Shown piece by piece: positions 15,001-23,937 of a DNA stretch of 64,000 nt. Source of the DNA: RPRB01 sp035543115. Lineage in GTDB: Bacteria; Myxococcota; Myxococcia; Myxococcales; Myxococcaceae. The position numbers were made by a program, and so were the translations under genes. The stretch is taken from NCBI GenBank assembly GCA_035543115.1, contig DATKKF010000042.1, positions 1-64,000 of the forward strand. The letters run 5' to 3'. Numbering within the stretch: position 1 is the first letter of the stretch; every line of letters starts with the position of its first letter. The notes below the pieces were generated by a model. The model was not told the DNA's origin. It saw nothing but the letters and a program-made list of their open reading frames with translations, and searched no databases.

Positions 15001-16395
15001 GTGACAACATCGGGAGGTGCGTTAATCAGGCCGGCCATGACCGCACTTCTGCTCCTCGTCCTCGCCCAGGGCGCCGCTGACCAGACGCCGCTGCTCGCGT
15101 CCTCCACCGGCCCGGTGCTCACGCTGGCGGAGGCCCGCCGCCGCGCGCTGGAGGGAAACCCCGACCTCCAGGTCCTCCAGGCCCGACTCGACCAGTCGCA
15201 CGAGCTCTCTCACAAGGCCTGGTCCGGGTACCTGCCCCAGGTCAGCGCCGGCGCGAGCTGGCAGCGGAACAACGTGGGGTCCACGCTCACCTTCCCGTAC
15301 GGCTCTCAGTACCCGGTGCGCGACATCGGGACCGGCGGCACGTCCCAGCTGGTCGCCGAGCCGCCCACGGTGGAGGTGATCCTCCAGCAGCGCGACGCGC
15401 TCGGGGTGACGGTCAAGGGGAGCCAGGCGATCATCGCCCCCTCGCTCTGGGCCTCGATCGACGCGGCCTACCTGAGCGAGCACGCCGCGGAGCTGAACAC
15501 CGAGAACTCGCGGCGGGAGATCCTCCTCTCGGTCGCCCAGCAGTACCTCGGCGCCGTGGGCCTGAAGGAGGCCATCGCCGTCCGCGAGGCCCAGCTGCGC
15601 ACCGAGCAGCAGCGGGAGAAGGACACCCAGGTCCGATTCGACGCCGGCACGGTGAACAAGATCACCCTGCTCCGGGCGCAGATCGACCGCGCCCAGGCCG
15701 AGCAGGACCTCCGCCGCGCGCGCTACGCCTACGCCAGCGCCAAGAGCGCGCTCGCCGCGCTGCTCGACCGCGCACCCGACTTCGAGGTGGAGACGCCGCC
15801 CGAGCCCACGGTGCCCCCCAACCTCGGCCTCCTCGAGGAGCAGGCGCCGTCGCGACGGCCCGACGTGCTCGGCGCCCTGAAGAGCGTCGACGCTGCCCGG
15901 GCCGGCGAGACCTCGTACGTCCTCGGCTACCTGCCCACCATCGGCTTCAACGGGCAGTACACCTACGGCAACACCACCGGGTTCACCAACCGGCACGACA
16001 GCTGGTTCTTCTCCTTGGGGGTGAGCTGGACGCTGCTCGACGGTGGCCTCCGTGAGGCGAACCTCCGCGAGTCATCGGCCAAGAAGCGAGAGGCCGAGGC
16101 CGCCGCCCGTGGCGCCCAGGTCCGGGCTCGAGACGAGGTGCGCCGCGCCCTCAACGATCTCGAGTCCGCGCAGGCCAACCGGACCAAGGCCGAGGAGCAG
16201 CTCCGGCTCGCCCGCGAGAATGGCGCGCTGGTCCGCACCAACTTCGAGGCCGGCGTGGCCACCTACCTCGAGCAGTCGGACGCCATCACCGCGGTGCTCA
16301 ACGCCTCGCTGCAGCTGATCAACGAGCGGCTCAACGCCCAGCTGGCGGTGCTCCGGCTCGAGCGCGCGGCAGGACTGGACAACAGCGCGCCCTAG
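15001..16395 (+). CDS. TolC-family outer membrane efflux protein
   Basis: Outer membrane channel of 464 residues, typical TolC size. The two repeated OEP domains are visible: LTLAEARRRALEGNPDLQVLQ near residue 40 and a long helical pair, and a second half with LRESSAKKREAEAAARG and QVRARDEVRRALNDLESA near residues 355-385. An N-terminal signal peptide (hydrophobic MTALLLLVLAQGAA) follows. I chose the GTG at 15001 because GAGGAAG lies at good spacing and it supplies an Arg-containing n-region; an internal ATG at 15037 is the alternative. No membrane-fusion or inner-membrane pump gene is adjacent, so its partners lie elsewhere. Confidence 0.9.
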   Translation: MTTSGGALIRPAMTALLLLVLAQGAADQTPLLASSTGPVLTLAEARRRALEGNPDLQVLQARLDQSHELSHKAWSGYLPQVSAGASWQRNNVGSTLTFPYGSQYPVRDIGTGGTSQLVAEPPTVEVILQQRDALGVTVKGSQAIIAPSLWASIDAAYLSEHAAELNTENSRREILLSVAQQYLGAVGLKEAIAVREAQLRTEQQREKDTQVRFDAGTVNKITLLRAQIDRAQAEQDLRRARYAYASAKSALAALLDRAPDFEVETPPEPTVPPNLGLLEEQAPSRRPDVLGALKSVDAARAGETSYVLGYLPTIGFNGQYTYGNTTGFTNRHDSWFFSLGVSWTLLDGGLREANLRESSAKKREAEAAARGAQVRARDEVRRALNDLESAQANRTKAEEQLRLARENGALVRTNFEAGVATYLEQSDAITAVLNASLQLINERLNAQLAVLRLERAAGLDNSAP

Positions 16396-16715
16396 CGACC
16401 GGATCGCCCGGTCCACTTCATCGCGCCGCCTGCTCCCGCAGCGAGGTGAGCAGGTCACCCCACCACAGCCCATCATCCGGATGAAGGCCGGGACGTCCTG
16501 CCCATTGCGAACCGGGTGGTCCGGACGGAGCTCGCCCAGCAGCGATGGGTGACGCTGAGCACCGTTCCGCGGATCAGCTCGGTCCGGTGGTCCGCGGGAT
16601 CGGACACCGATCCGCCCGACGGGGGTCCCGGGCGACGAACCGCCTGCGGTCGACTTGCCGTCCTCCGTGCGCCCGTGAGATCTCTCGCTCCGACTCACGG
16701 CGACGGAGGACGCGG
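16396..16715. promoter_or_regulatory. 320-base gap upstream of the aldo/keto reductase with an inverted repeat
   Basis: No gene supported. It contains a perfect inverted repeat GGATCGG-ACA-CCGATCC at 16597-16613, about 100 bases upstream of the aldo/keto reductase start, the size of a dimeric repressor operator. Two nearby copies of CCGCGG flank it. A minus-strand frame near 16430-16540 has a protein-like tail but no start and is probably not a gene. Confidence 0.3.
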
Positions 16716-17732
16716 ATGCGCAGCGCGTTGAAGACCCGAACCCTCGGCAAGACCGGCCCGGCAGTCTCGGCGCTCGGCCTCGGCGCGATGGGGATGTCCG
16801 ACTTCTACGGCCCCGCCGACCAGGCCGAGAGCATCGCCACGCTGAAGTCCGCGCTCGACCAGGGCATCACCCTCATCGACACCGGCGACTTCTACGGCTC
16901 GGGGCACAACGAGCTGCTGGTGGGCGAGGCGCTCCGCGGCCGTCCGCGCGACGAGGTGGTCGTCTCGGTGAAGTTCGGAGCGCTGCGCGACCCGCGCGGC
17001 GGCTTCATCGGCAACGACCTGCGCCCGGCGGCGATCAAGAACTTCCTCTCGTATTCGCTGAGGCGGCTGAACACCGACCACATCGACGTCTACCGGCCGG
17101 CGCGCATTCCGCCCGGGACCAACGTCGAGGAGGTGGTGGGAACGCTCGCCGAGCTGGTCAAGGCCGGACACATCCGCCACATCGGCCTGTCGGAAGTGGG
17201 CGCCGAGACGCTGCGCCGGGCGGCCGCCGTGCATCCCATCGTGGATCTGCAGATCGAGTACTCGCTGGTCTCGCGGGGGATCGAGGCGGACATCCTCCCC
17301 ACCGCCCGCAGGCTCGGCATCGGCATCACCGCGTACGGGGTCCTCTCGCGCGGTCTCCTGTCGGGACACTGGACGCAGGACCGCGCGCTCTCCCGCGGGG
17401 ACTTCCGCAGCTTCAGCCCCCGCTTCCGTGGGGCGAATCTGGAGAAGAACCTCGGACTGGTCGACGCCCTGCGTGAGGTGGCCCGGCGGAAGGGCATCAC
17501 CGTCGCGCAGGCCGCCATCGCCTGGGTCCTCTCACGCGGCGAGGACATCGTCCCGCTGATCGGGGCGAGGACCCGCGAGCGGCTCGACGAGGCGCTCGGG
17601 GCGCTGGAGGTCACGCTGACCGCTCCCGACCTGGAGGAGATCGCCCGAGCCGTCCCTCCGGAGGCGGTGGCAGGCACGCGGTACCCCGAGCCGGCGATGG
17701 CCGACCTCGACAGCGAGCTCGGGCGAGTCTGA
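16716..17732 (+). CDS. Aldo/keto reductase
   Basis: NADPH-dependent carbonyl reductase with a TIM barrel, 338 residues. Motifs: GLGAMGMSDFYG near residue 22, LIDTGDFYGSGHNE near residue 52 (catalytic Asp and Tyr), VVSVKFG near residue 85 (catalytic Lys), and the coenzyme segment VPLIGARTRERLDEALGAL near residue 285. The position that in many relatives holds the catalytic His (usually after DLYQ-H) reads DVYRPARIPP, as in the AKR subgroup resembling pyridoxal reductase, so the canonical His is absent. GGAGGACGCGG precedes the ATG. Physiological substrate unknown. Confidence 0.92.
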   Translation: MRSALKTRTLGKTGPAVSALGLGAMGMSDFYGPADQAESIATLKSALDQGITLIDTGDFYGSGHNELLVGEALRGRPRDEVVVSVKFGALRDPRGGFIGNDLRPAAIKNFLSYSLRRLNTDHIDVYRPARIPPGTNVEEVVGTLAELVKAGHIRHIGLSEVGAETLRRAAAVHPIVDLQIEYSLVSRGIEADILPTARRLGIGITAYGVLSRGLLSGHWTQDRALSRGDFRSFSPRFRGANLEKNLGLVDALREVARRKGITVAQAAIAWVLSRGEDIVPLIGARTRERLDEALGALEVTLTAPDLEEIARAVPPEAVAGTRYPEPAMADLDSELGRV

Positions 17733-17748
17733 CCCGGGAGCGACGGCG

Positions 17749-18447
17749 CTACGCGGGAAGCGCGAGCGGGAGCCCGAAAACGTGGGAACAGCCGCCCGGT
17801 GTCGAGGAAGGTGTTGAGGCCAGTCACCAGACCGTCGCTGACCTCCAGCACCACCAGCCCCCAGGCGTGGAAGCCCGTCCCCGGGCCGCTGCACCGGAAC
17901 TGGCCGAACGTCGGCGCCCCGTTGGCAGCATCCGCGGGCAACATCCGCGAGCCGCGGCAGCCCACGCCCCGCCCGAGCATCCACTCCCGCGCCGCCTGCG
18001 GTCCACGCAGCCAGATCGCGTACGGCGGCATGGACATCACCACGTCCTGGTGGAGGAGCCTGGTGAGCGCGTTCAGGTCGTACCGCTCGAACGCCTCGAC
18101 GTAGCGGCGCGCCAGCTCGGATTCGGCGGCGGCCACCGCGTCGGCCTGGAGCTGTCGAGAGTCGAGCGTCGCGCGGGCGCGCTGGATGGCGCTGTTCACC
18201 GCTGGCACCGACATGTCGAGCGTCGCCGCCACCTCGGCGGCGGAACAGCCCAGCACCTCCATCAGCAGCAGCGCCGCTCGCTGGCGCGGCGGCAGGTGCT
18301 GGAGCGCCGCCATGAAGGCGAGGCGGATGCTCTGGCGGAGGATGGCGCGCTGAGGGCGGCGCGGTGCTTCTCGAGCTGCGTGCTGTCGAGGGTGGCCTCC
18401 GGCATGAGGCCGAGGAATGTAATGGTGGCCCGGGGTGCCGGCGCCAC
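17749..18447 (-). pseudogene. Decayed ECF sigma factor with SnoaL-like C-terminal domain
   Basis: Remnant of a sigma-70-type ECF factor of the SigG/SigJ-like class. The region-4 helix-turn-helix is intact (LQHLPPRQRAALLLMEVLG, then CSAAEVAATLDMSVPAVNSA) and is followed by a SnoaL-like domain (LARRYVEAFERYDLNALTRL, then MSMPPYAIWLRGP). Three lesions are visible. Sigma region 2, which binds the -10 element, is missing at the 5' end. A frameshift near 18345-18362 separates TFLGLMPEATLDSTQ from the region-4 frame. A second sits at the AAAA run 17777-17780: removing one base restores the expected ending FGLPLALPA followed by a stop at 17749. Unlikely to encode a working factor. Confidence 0.75.
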
Positions 18448-18531
18448 TCACCGGCGGTTCGTGCAGGAAGGGTCAGCTGGCAAGCACTGCGCGGAGTGCG
18501 ACGCGCCACCGGCCAGCATCCCCGCGGGGAG

Positions 18532-20025
18532 TCACGCCGCCTCGAGCGCGCGCTGCAGCGTCTCGACGCCGGCGCGGATCGCGGGGGGCCGGATCGCCCC
18601 GAATCCGAACACCAGCCCGCCCTGGCGCCGCCGCGCCATCGCGTACTCCGAGAGCGGCCCCACCTCGATCCCGAGCCGCTCGGCCCGGTCGCGGACCGCC
18701 AGGTCGGAGACTCCCGGCGGAAGCATCGCGCTGAGCTGCATCCCGGTGTCGCAGGGCTTCGGCTCGAGGGCGCCGGCGCAGCAGGACCGCAAGGCGTCGA
18801 GCAGCGCCTCGGCCCGCTCGCGGTACACGCCACGCATCCGCCTCAGGTGACGGGCGAAGTGCCCCTGGTCCATGAACGTGGACAGCGCCGCCTGCTCCAG
18901 GGCCGAGGCGGGCGCGGGCAGCGACGCGCGCGCGGCGCCGAACACCTCCACCAGCGCCGGTGGCACGATCAGGTAGCCGAGGCGGAGCCCGGGAAACATC
19001 GTCTTGCTGAACGTCCCGGCGTAGAGGACACGGCCGGCATCGTCGAGGCCCTGGAGCGCGGTGAGCGGACGGCCGCGGTGGCGGAACTCGCTGTCGTAGT
19101 CGTCCTCGAGGACCATCGCCCGGGCCGCCGCCGCCCACCGGAGCAGCGCCATCCGGCGCGCCAGCGAGAGCGTCACGCCCAGCGGGTACTGGTGCGAGGG
19201 CGCGAGGATGACGAGACGGGCTCCCGGGGCGCGGCGAACGCCTGCCTCGACGTCGAGCCCGTCGTCGTCCACCGGCACGGGGACCGGACGCGCCGCCGCA
19301 CCGAGCACCGCCCGCCGTGCGCCGAGGTAGCCCGGATCCTCGAGCCAGACCGGATCGCCGGGATCGACCACCAGCCGGAGCACTTCCTCGAAGGCCTGCT
19401 GCGTCCCGGCGGTGACGAAGATCTGCTCCGGGCGGCAGCGGGCTCCTCGGGACGCCACCACGTGCTCGGCGATGGCGCGGCGGAGCCCGGGGTGTCCGGC
19501 CGGATCTCCGCCCTCGAGCAGGCGCGCGCTCGCCCGCGACTGCGCCTGCCCCACCAGGCGCGACCACAGCGCAGTGGGGAACAGGTCGAGCGCGGGGAGA
19601 CCGGGGCGGAAGGCGCGAGGCGCAGGCCCGAGACGAGGCGCCCCGGTGCCGAGCGCGGCAAGCGCCTGCGCCGTCCTGGAGAGCCTCGGCGGAGGCATCG
19701 TCCGGGAGTGGCCGATCGGCGGCGGCGCGAGTCCCTCCTCGGGGAGCTCCGGAGCGACGCGAACGCCCGAACGGGGCGCTGCGACCAGGTATCCCTCGGC
19801 CTGGAGGGCCTCGAGCGCTTGCAGCACCGTCGTTCGTGCCACGCCCAGCTCGGCGGCAAGGGTGCGCGAGGAGGGCAGCCTCACGCCGGGCCTCACCGCG
19901 CCGGAGAGGATCCGTGCCCGGAGCGCCTGGTCGATCTGGGTGTGGAGGGGGGCGGACGTCTTCCGGTCCACCCTCAGCAGCAGACTGGCGAGGGTGCGAT
20001 TCTGGTCTGGTCTGATTGTCCTCAT
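18532..20025 (-). CDS. MocR/PdxR-type transcriptional regulator (GntR helix-turn-helix fused to aminotransferase-like domain)
   Basis: A 497-residue DNA-binding regulator that senses pyridoxal phosphate or a PLP adduct. The GntR winged helix occupies residues 15-85 (PLHTQIDQALRARILSGAV, RLPSSRTLAAELGVARTTV). A Pro/Ala linker leads into the fold-type I aminotransferase domain with FVTAGTQQAFEEVL near residue 198, LVILAPSHQYPLGVTLS near 280, VLEDDYDSEFRHRGRPL near 310, and the PLP-binding Lys in AGTFSKTMFPGLRLGY near 340. All PLP-contact motifs appear intact. It is divergent from the NIPSNAP gene only 43 bases away, so it likely controls that gene and itself. Confidence 0.93.
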   Translation of the reverse strand: MRTIRPDQNRTLASLLLRVDRKTSAPLHTQIDQALRARILSGAVRPGVRLPSSRTLAAELGVARTTVLQALEALQAEGYLVAAPRSGVRVAPELPEEGLAPPPIGHSRTMPPPRLSRTAQALAALGTGAPRLGPAPRAFRPGLPALDLFPTALWSRLVGQAQSRASARLLEGGDPAGHPGLRRAIAEHVVASRGARCRPEQIFVTAGTQQAFEEVLRLVVDPGDPVWLEDPGYLGARRAVLGAAARPVPVPVDDDGLDVEAGVRRAPGARLVILAPSHQYPLGVTLSLARRMALLRWAAAARAMVLEDDYDSEFRHRGRPLTALQGLDDAGRVLYAGTFSKTMFPGLRLGYLIVPPALVEVFGAARASLPAPASALEQAALSTFMDQGHFARHLRRMRGVYRERAEALLDALRSCCAGALEPKPCDTGMQLSAMLPPGVSDLAVRDRAERLGIEVGPLSEYAMARRRQGGLVFGFGAIRPPAIRAGVETLQRALEAA

Positions 20026-20030
20026 CTGGC

Positions 20031-20047
20031 CTGGTGCAGAATACCAG
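20031..20047. promoter_or_regulatory. Putative MocR operator between divergent genes
   Basis: Inverted repeat CTGGT-N7-ACCAG lies between the divergent start codons at 20025 and 20069. Additional CTGGT/CTGGC direct repeats continue into the first codons of the regulator (from about 20001). The spacing of inverted plus direct repeats resembles MocR-type sites. A TATTCT box on the minus strand overlaps the repeat. Confidence 0.4.
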
Positions 20048-20068
20048 TGTCTGCGCAGAGTGCAGGGG

Positions 20069-20782
20069 ATGGTGCCCTGTTCCGTCGTCGAGCTGCGGCA
20101 GTACACCCTTCACCCGGGCCGCCGGGACGAGCTGGTCTCGCTCTTCGAGCGAGCCCTCATCGAGCCCCAGGAGGCGGCGGGCATCCGAGTCCTCGGCCAG
20201 TTCGAGGACCTCGACCGGCCCGAGCGCTTCGCCTGGTTCCGTGGCTTCGCGGACATGCCGAGCCGGCGCGCGGCGCTCACCACGTTCTACGGCGGGCCGG
20301 TCTGGCGGGAGCACCGCGACGTGGCGAACGCGACGATGGTGGACTCGGACGACGTCCTGCTGCTCCGCCCCGTGCATCCGGCCGGTGGATTTCCGAGACG
20401 GGGCCGCGCCGCAACCGGCAACCGGGAGACCAGCCGTCTCCTGGTCCGGATCCTCCACCGTGCACCAGGGGCCACCGACCTGGTCGGCTTCTGCCGGGAG
20501 CAGGTCGCGCCGGCGCTCGAGGGCACGGGGGGCCCCGTCGTCTCCTGGCTGGAGAGCGAGCACGCGCCGAACGACTTCCCGCGCCTTCCGGTCCGAGAAG
20601 GAGCGGACGTGGTGGTGTGCATCTCCGTGCTGCCCGACGAGGGTGCCCTGCGACGACATCTGACGCTGCTGGCGGCGGACCTCGCCTGGGCCGAGGAGGT
20701 GGTCCCCGCGCTCCGCAAGAGGGTTGCCGGAGACGTGGAGCAGCTGGTGCTGCGAGCCACGCCGCGCTCGGCGCTCTGGTGA
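20069..20782 (+). CDS. NIPSNAP family protein
   Basis: A 237-residue protein of the NIPSNAP/dimeric alpha-beta barrel family. The family start is clear: VVELRQYTLHPGRRDELVSLF at residues 6-26, followed by GIRVLGQFEDLDRPERFAWF and RGFADMPSRRAALTTFYGGP. A second, degenerate ferredoxin-like half follows from about residue 120 (RLLVRILHRAP). Biochemical role unknown; bacterial relatives are small stand-alone proteins. It lies head to head with the MocR regulator and has a second gene (20790) eight bases downstream, so regulation by the MocR protein is likely. Confidence 0.88.
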   Translation: MVPCSVVELRQYTLHPGRRDELVSLFERALIEPQEAAGIRVLGQFEDLDRPERFAWFRGFADMPSRRAALTTFYGGPVWREHRDVANATMVDSDDVLLLRPVHPAGGFPRRGRAATGNRETSRLLVRILHRAPGATDLVGFCREQVAPALEGTGGPVVSWLESEHAPNDFPRLPVREGADVVVCISVLPDEGALRRHLTLLAADLAWAEEVVPALRKRVAGDVEQLVLRATPRSALW

Positions 20783-20789
20783 GGACCCG

Positions 20790-21278
20790 GTGAGACGACT
20801 CGCGACGCAGCAGCTTCCGACCGGCGACGTTCACGACTTCGACTTCCTCGACGGCGAGTGGGTCATCCAGAACCGGTTTCTGAGGAGCCGGCTCACCGGC
20901 GACCCCGTCTGGGAGGAGTTCCCCGCGCGCTCGCGGGTCGAGCTCCGTCTGGGCGGCCTGGTGAACGTGGACCAGATCGAGTTCCCCACTCGCGGCTTGA
21001 CCGGGATGACCGTCCGCCTCTTCGACGCCCGGGAGCGGCGCTGGGCGATCCACTGGACCGACAGCCGACGCGCGGTGCTCTTTCCGCCGGTCCTCGGCGG
21101 CTTCGACGGCGACCGCGGGCTCTTCTACGGGGAGGACACCGAGGGCGACCGTCCCGTCCAGGTCCGCTTCGTCTGGGAGCGGCGCCCCGGCGAACGCGCG
21201 CACTGGGAGCAGGCGTTCTCGCTGGACGGCCGGAGCTGGGAGACGAACTGGGCAATGGACTTCAGCCGGCCGCGCTGA
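20790..21278 (+). CDS. Conserved hypothetical protein, DUF1579-like
   Basis: A 162-residue protein, probably a beta-barrel/calycin-like fold. The N-terminal pattern HDFDFLDGEWVIQNRFL, followed by several W-containing strands (RRWAIHWTD, VRFVWERRP, HWEQAFSLDGRSWETNW), resembles the DUF1579-type group that often binds small ligands, but I cannot name a function. It starts with GTG; GAGGA precedes it. Eight bases separate it from the NIPSNAP stop, so the two form an operon under the divergent MocR regulator. Confidence 0.8.
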   Translation: MRRLATQQLPTGDVHDFDFLDGEWVIQNRFLRSRLTGDPVWEEFPARSRVELRLGGLVNVDQIEFPTRGLTGMTVRLFDARERRWAIHWTDSRRAVLFPPVLGGFDGDRGLFYGEDTEGDRPVQVRFVWERRPGERAHWEQAFSLDGRSWETNWAMDFSRPR

Positions 21279-21303
21279 AGCCCAGTTATGCGATGTTGCC
21301 GGC

Positions 21304-22902
21304 GTGGACGAAGGCGCCAGCCACCTTGCAGAGATCCTGAGCTCGCTCTCGCGTCCCACGGCCTATCCGCACCCGGTCGACCGCGTGACGGTCATCCAGA
21401 CGCACATCTCCGTCGTCTTCCTCGCCGGACCGTACGCGTACAAGGTCAAGAAGCCGGTGCACTTCGACTTCCTGGACGCGCACCTGCTCGAGCGCCGGCT
21501 CGAGATGTGCTGGCAGGAGGTGGCGCTGAACCGGCGGCTCAGCCCGGACCTCTACCTGGGGGTCGTGTCGATCACCCGCCGGCCGGAGGGGCTGGTGCTC
21601 GGCGGAGCCGGCGAACCCGTCGAGTATGCGGTGCAGATGCGCCGTCTTCCGGAGGACCGGATGATGGACCGGCTCCTCGAGACCCGTGCGCTCACCCGCG
21701 AGATGGTGGAGCAGGTGGCGGACGTGCTGGTCCCGTTTCACGCCAGCGCCGACGACGGTCCAGGCGTCGCCGCCTTCGGGGCGCCGGAGGCGGTCCAGGC
21801 GCTCTGGGACGAGCACTTCACCCAGGTCGCGCCGTTCGTCGGCAAGACGCTCACCCACTTCCAGGATGGCTTCCTGCGTGCGGTCGTCGGCGCGTGGTCG
21901 GTCCGCAAGCGGCCGCTGCTCGAGGAGCGGGTGGCGAAGCGGCGGATCCGCGACGGGCACGGAGACCTCCGGACGTCGTCGGTGTGTTTCACCGACCCGC
22001 TGACCATCTTCGACTGCCTGGACTTCAGCGCCCGGCTCCGCTGCTCGGACGTCGCGTCCGAGGTGGCGTTCCTGGCGATGGACCTGCGGCTCCGGATGCG
22101 ACCCGACCTCGGCGAGGCCTTCGTGCGGCGCTACGTCGCGCGCTCGCGTGACAGGCCCCTGCGGCAGCTCGTGCCCTTCTACACCTGCTACCGGGCCTGT
22201 GTGCGCGGGAAGGTGGAGAGCTTGCGGGCCGAGGAGCCGGAGATCTCCCCGGGCGATCGCGAGGAGGCCGCGCGCTTGGCCCGGCGTGCATTCGGGGTGG
22301 CGTGCGACGCGGCGAGCGAGGATCTCCCTCCCCTGCTCCTCGCGCTCTCCGGACTGTCGGGGAGCGGGAAGTCGACGCTGGCCAGGGAACTGGGGCGCCG
22401 GCGCGGGTGGCAGGTCCTCTCCTCGGACGTGGTCCGGAAGTCGCTGCACGGCCTCGCGCCGGAGGAACACGCGACCGCGGCGCTCGACCGCGGCCTGTAC
22501 TCGGCCGAGGCGACGCGGTGGACGTACGCCAGGCTCGCTGCGGAGGCAGGCGCGGCGCTCGACAAGGGGAAGTGCGTCATCGTCGATGCGACCGCGCAGG
22601 CGGGATGGGAGCGGACGGTGCTCGCCGACGCCGCGCGCGCACACGGCGCCCTGTTCCTGCTCGCCGAGGTGCGGGCCTCCGACGAGGTCGTCCGCGCGCG
22701 GCTCGAGGCACGCGCTCGCGAGCCAGGCGTGGTCTCGGACGCGGGCTGGGAAGTGTACCTGGCGCAGAAGGCCAGGTGGGAGCCGGTGACGCTCGGCGCC
22801 TGGGCCCATCTGGTGGTGGACGGAGATCGCCCCCTCCCCGAGGCGCTGATGCAACTCGAGCACGCGCTGCACGATCGGCTCCGCCCTCCCCGCGGGCCGT
22901 GA
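21304..22902 (+). CDS. Bifunctional aminoglycoside phosphotransferase-like / AAA P-loop kinase protein
   Basis: A 532-residue fusion known in many bacteria as a bifunctional APH-family protein/ATP-binding protein. N-terminal half (residues 20-320): a protein-kinase-like phosphotransferase with AYKVKKPVHFDFLD near residue 43, the catalytic-loop HGDLRTSSVCF near 218 and IFDCLDFSARLRCSDVASE near 237. C-terminal half: P-loop kinase with Walker A GLSGSGKST near 351 and LSSDVVRKSLHGL, resembling gluconate/shikimate-like small-molecule kinases. Target unknown. The GTG start lacks a clear ribosome site, so the exact start is uncertain. Confidence 0.88.
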   Translation: MDEGASHLAEILSSLSRPTAYPHPVDRVTVIQTHISVVFLAGPYAYKVKKPVHFDFLDAHLLERRLEMCWQEVALNRRLSPDLYLGVVSITRRPEGLVLGGAGEPVEYAVQMRRLPEDRMMDRLLETRALTREMVEQVADVLVPFHASADDGPGVAAFGAPEAVQALWDEHFTQVAPFVGKTLTHFQDGFLRAVVGAWSVRKRPLLEERVAKRRIRDGHGDLRTSSVCFTDPLTIFDCLDFSARLRCSDVASEVAFLAMDLRLRMRPDLGEAFVRRYVARSRDRPLRQLVPFYTCYRACVRGKVESLRAEEPEISPGDREEAARLARRAFGVACDAASEDLPPLLLALSGLSGSGKSTLARELGRRRGWQVLSSDVVRKSLHGLAPEEHATAALDRGLYSAEATRWTYARLAAEAGAALDKGKCVIVDATAQAGWERTVLADAARAHGALFLLAEVRASDEVVRARLEARAREPGVVSDAGWEVYLAQKARWEPVTLGAWAHLVVDGDRPLPEALMQLEHALHDRLRPPRGP

Positions 22903-22953
22903 GCCAGGCTCGCCCAGGGCCCGGGCAGGTCGCGCCGCGGGCGCCCTCGGCGC

Positions 22954-23889
22954 TCAGCCCTCCGGGAGCGGGATGAACTCCTTCTCGTCCCCGGGCACCT
23001 TCCCGAACCGGCCGTTCCTCCAGTCGTCCTTGGCGCGCTCGATCCGCTCCCTCGAGCTGGAGACGAAGTTCCACCAGATGTGCCGCTCGCCATCGAGCGG
23101 AGCGCCGCCCAGGAGCATCACCCGCGCGGGCCGGTCCGACTCGATGACCACGTCCGCACCCGGCCGGAGGATCGCCATCACCCCGGGCCCGAGGCGCCGG
23201 GCGCCGATCTGCACGAATCCCTCCGCCACGTGCACCGCCCGATGCGGATGCGTGCCGTCGACCTGCAGCAGCGCCCCGGGCTCGAGCCGCGCGTCGACGT
23301 AGAGCGTGGGAGAGAGCACGCCCACCGGAGACTCCGCGCCGTACGCCGTCCCGGCGATGACCGTGATCTCGGCGCCGTCACGACTCACCTTGGGAAGTGT
23401 CCGCCCGGGGTGGTGGGCGAACGCTGGCGCGTCCTCCTCGTGCGCGGTGGGCAGCGCAACCCAGCTCTGGATGCCATGGAGCCGCACGCCGCGCGCCCGC
23501 TCCTCGGGACTGCTCCGCTCCGAGTGGGCGATGCCGCGTCCGGCGAGCATCCAGTTCACGTCGCCGGGATGAATGGCCCGCTCGCTGCCCAGCGTGTCGC
23601 GATGGACGATCTCCCCTTCGAACAGGTAGGTCACCGTGGCCAGCGCGATGTGCGGGTGCGGCCGGACGTCCACTCCCGATCCGCGCTCCATCACCGCCGG
23701 ACCCATGTGGTCCAGGAAGATGAACGGGCCGACCATGCGGTTGCCCGCCGCCGGCAGGAGGCGGCGCACCGAGAACCCGCCGAGATCGCGGGGCCGCGGC
23801 TCGATGACCAGGAGGATGGCCGCCGTCCCCACGGGCTCGACGCCCGGGTCGAAGGTGGGCAGGACGCCCGGATGTCTCTCGAAGGTCAT
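22954..23889 (-). CDS. Pirin family protein (large pirin)
   Basis: A 311-residue bicupin. N-terminal cupin: GGFSVRRLLPAAGNRMVGPF near residues 37-56, DHMGPAVM, the metal-binding segment RPHPHIALATVTYLFEG near 76-92 and the second motif HRDTLGSERAIHPGDVNWM, ending HSERSSPEE. These give the three His and one Glu that hold Fe(II) in pirins. C-terminal cupin lacks obvious metal ligands. Pirins act as quercetin dioxygenases or redox-sensing cofactors. It is divergent from the small helical protein at 23938 with only 48 bases between the start codons. A second pirin (27988) of the shorter type is 4 kb away. Confidence 0.93.
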   Translation of the reverse strand: MTFERHPGVLPTFDPGVEPVGTAAILLVIEPRPRDLGGFSVRRLLPAAGNRMVGPFIFLDHMGPAVMERGSGVDVRPHPHIALATVTYLFEGEIVHRDTLGSERAIHPGDVNWMLAGRGIAHSERSSPEERARGVRLHGIQSWVALPTAHEEDAPAFAHHPGRTLPKVSRDGAEITVIAGTAYGAESPVGVLSPTLYVDARLEPGALLQVDGTHPHRAVHVAEGFVQIGARRLGPGVMAILRPGADVVIESDRPARVMLLGGAPLDGERHIWWNFVSSSRERIERAKDDWRNGRFGKVPGDEKEFIPLPEG

Positions 23890-23937
23890 GGACTTCCTCC
23901 GGGCTGGGGTTATGACTCAGCAGAGGAGGCTCCAGCC

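Noticed and set aside
16420..16560. Minus-strand frame with a protein-like tail in the gap before the aldo/keto reductase
   Set aside because: The tail reads plausibly (DGLWWGDLLTSLREQ) but there is no start codon with a ribosome site and upstream residues are Pro/Gly/Ala-rich; could be a gene relic but not supportable.
18532..20106. Long competing plus-strand frame (18364-20793) opposite the MocR gene
   Set aside because: Arg/Gly/Glu-rich composition of an antisense shadow; the minus-strand frame has all MocR motifs.
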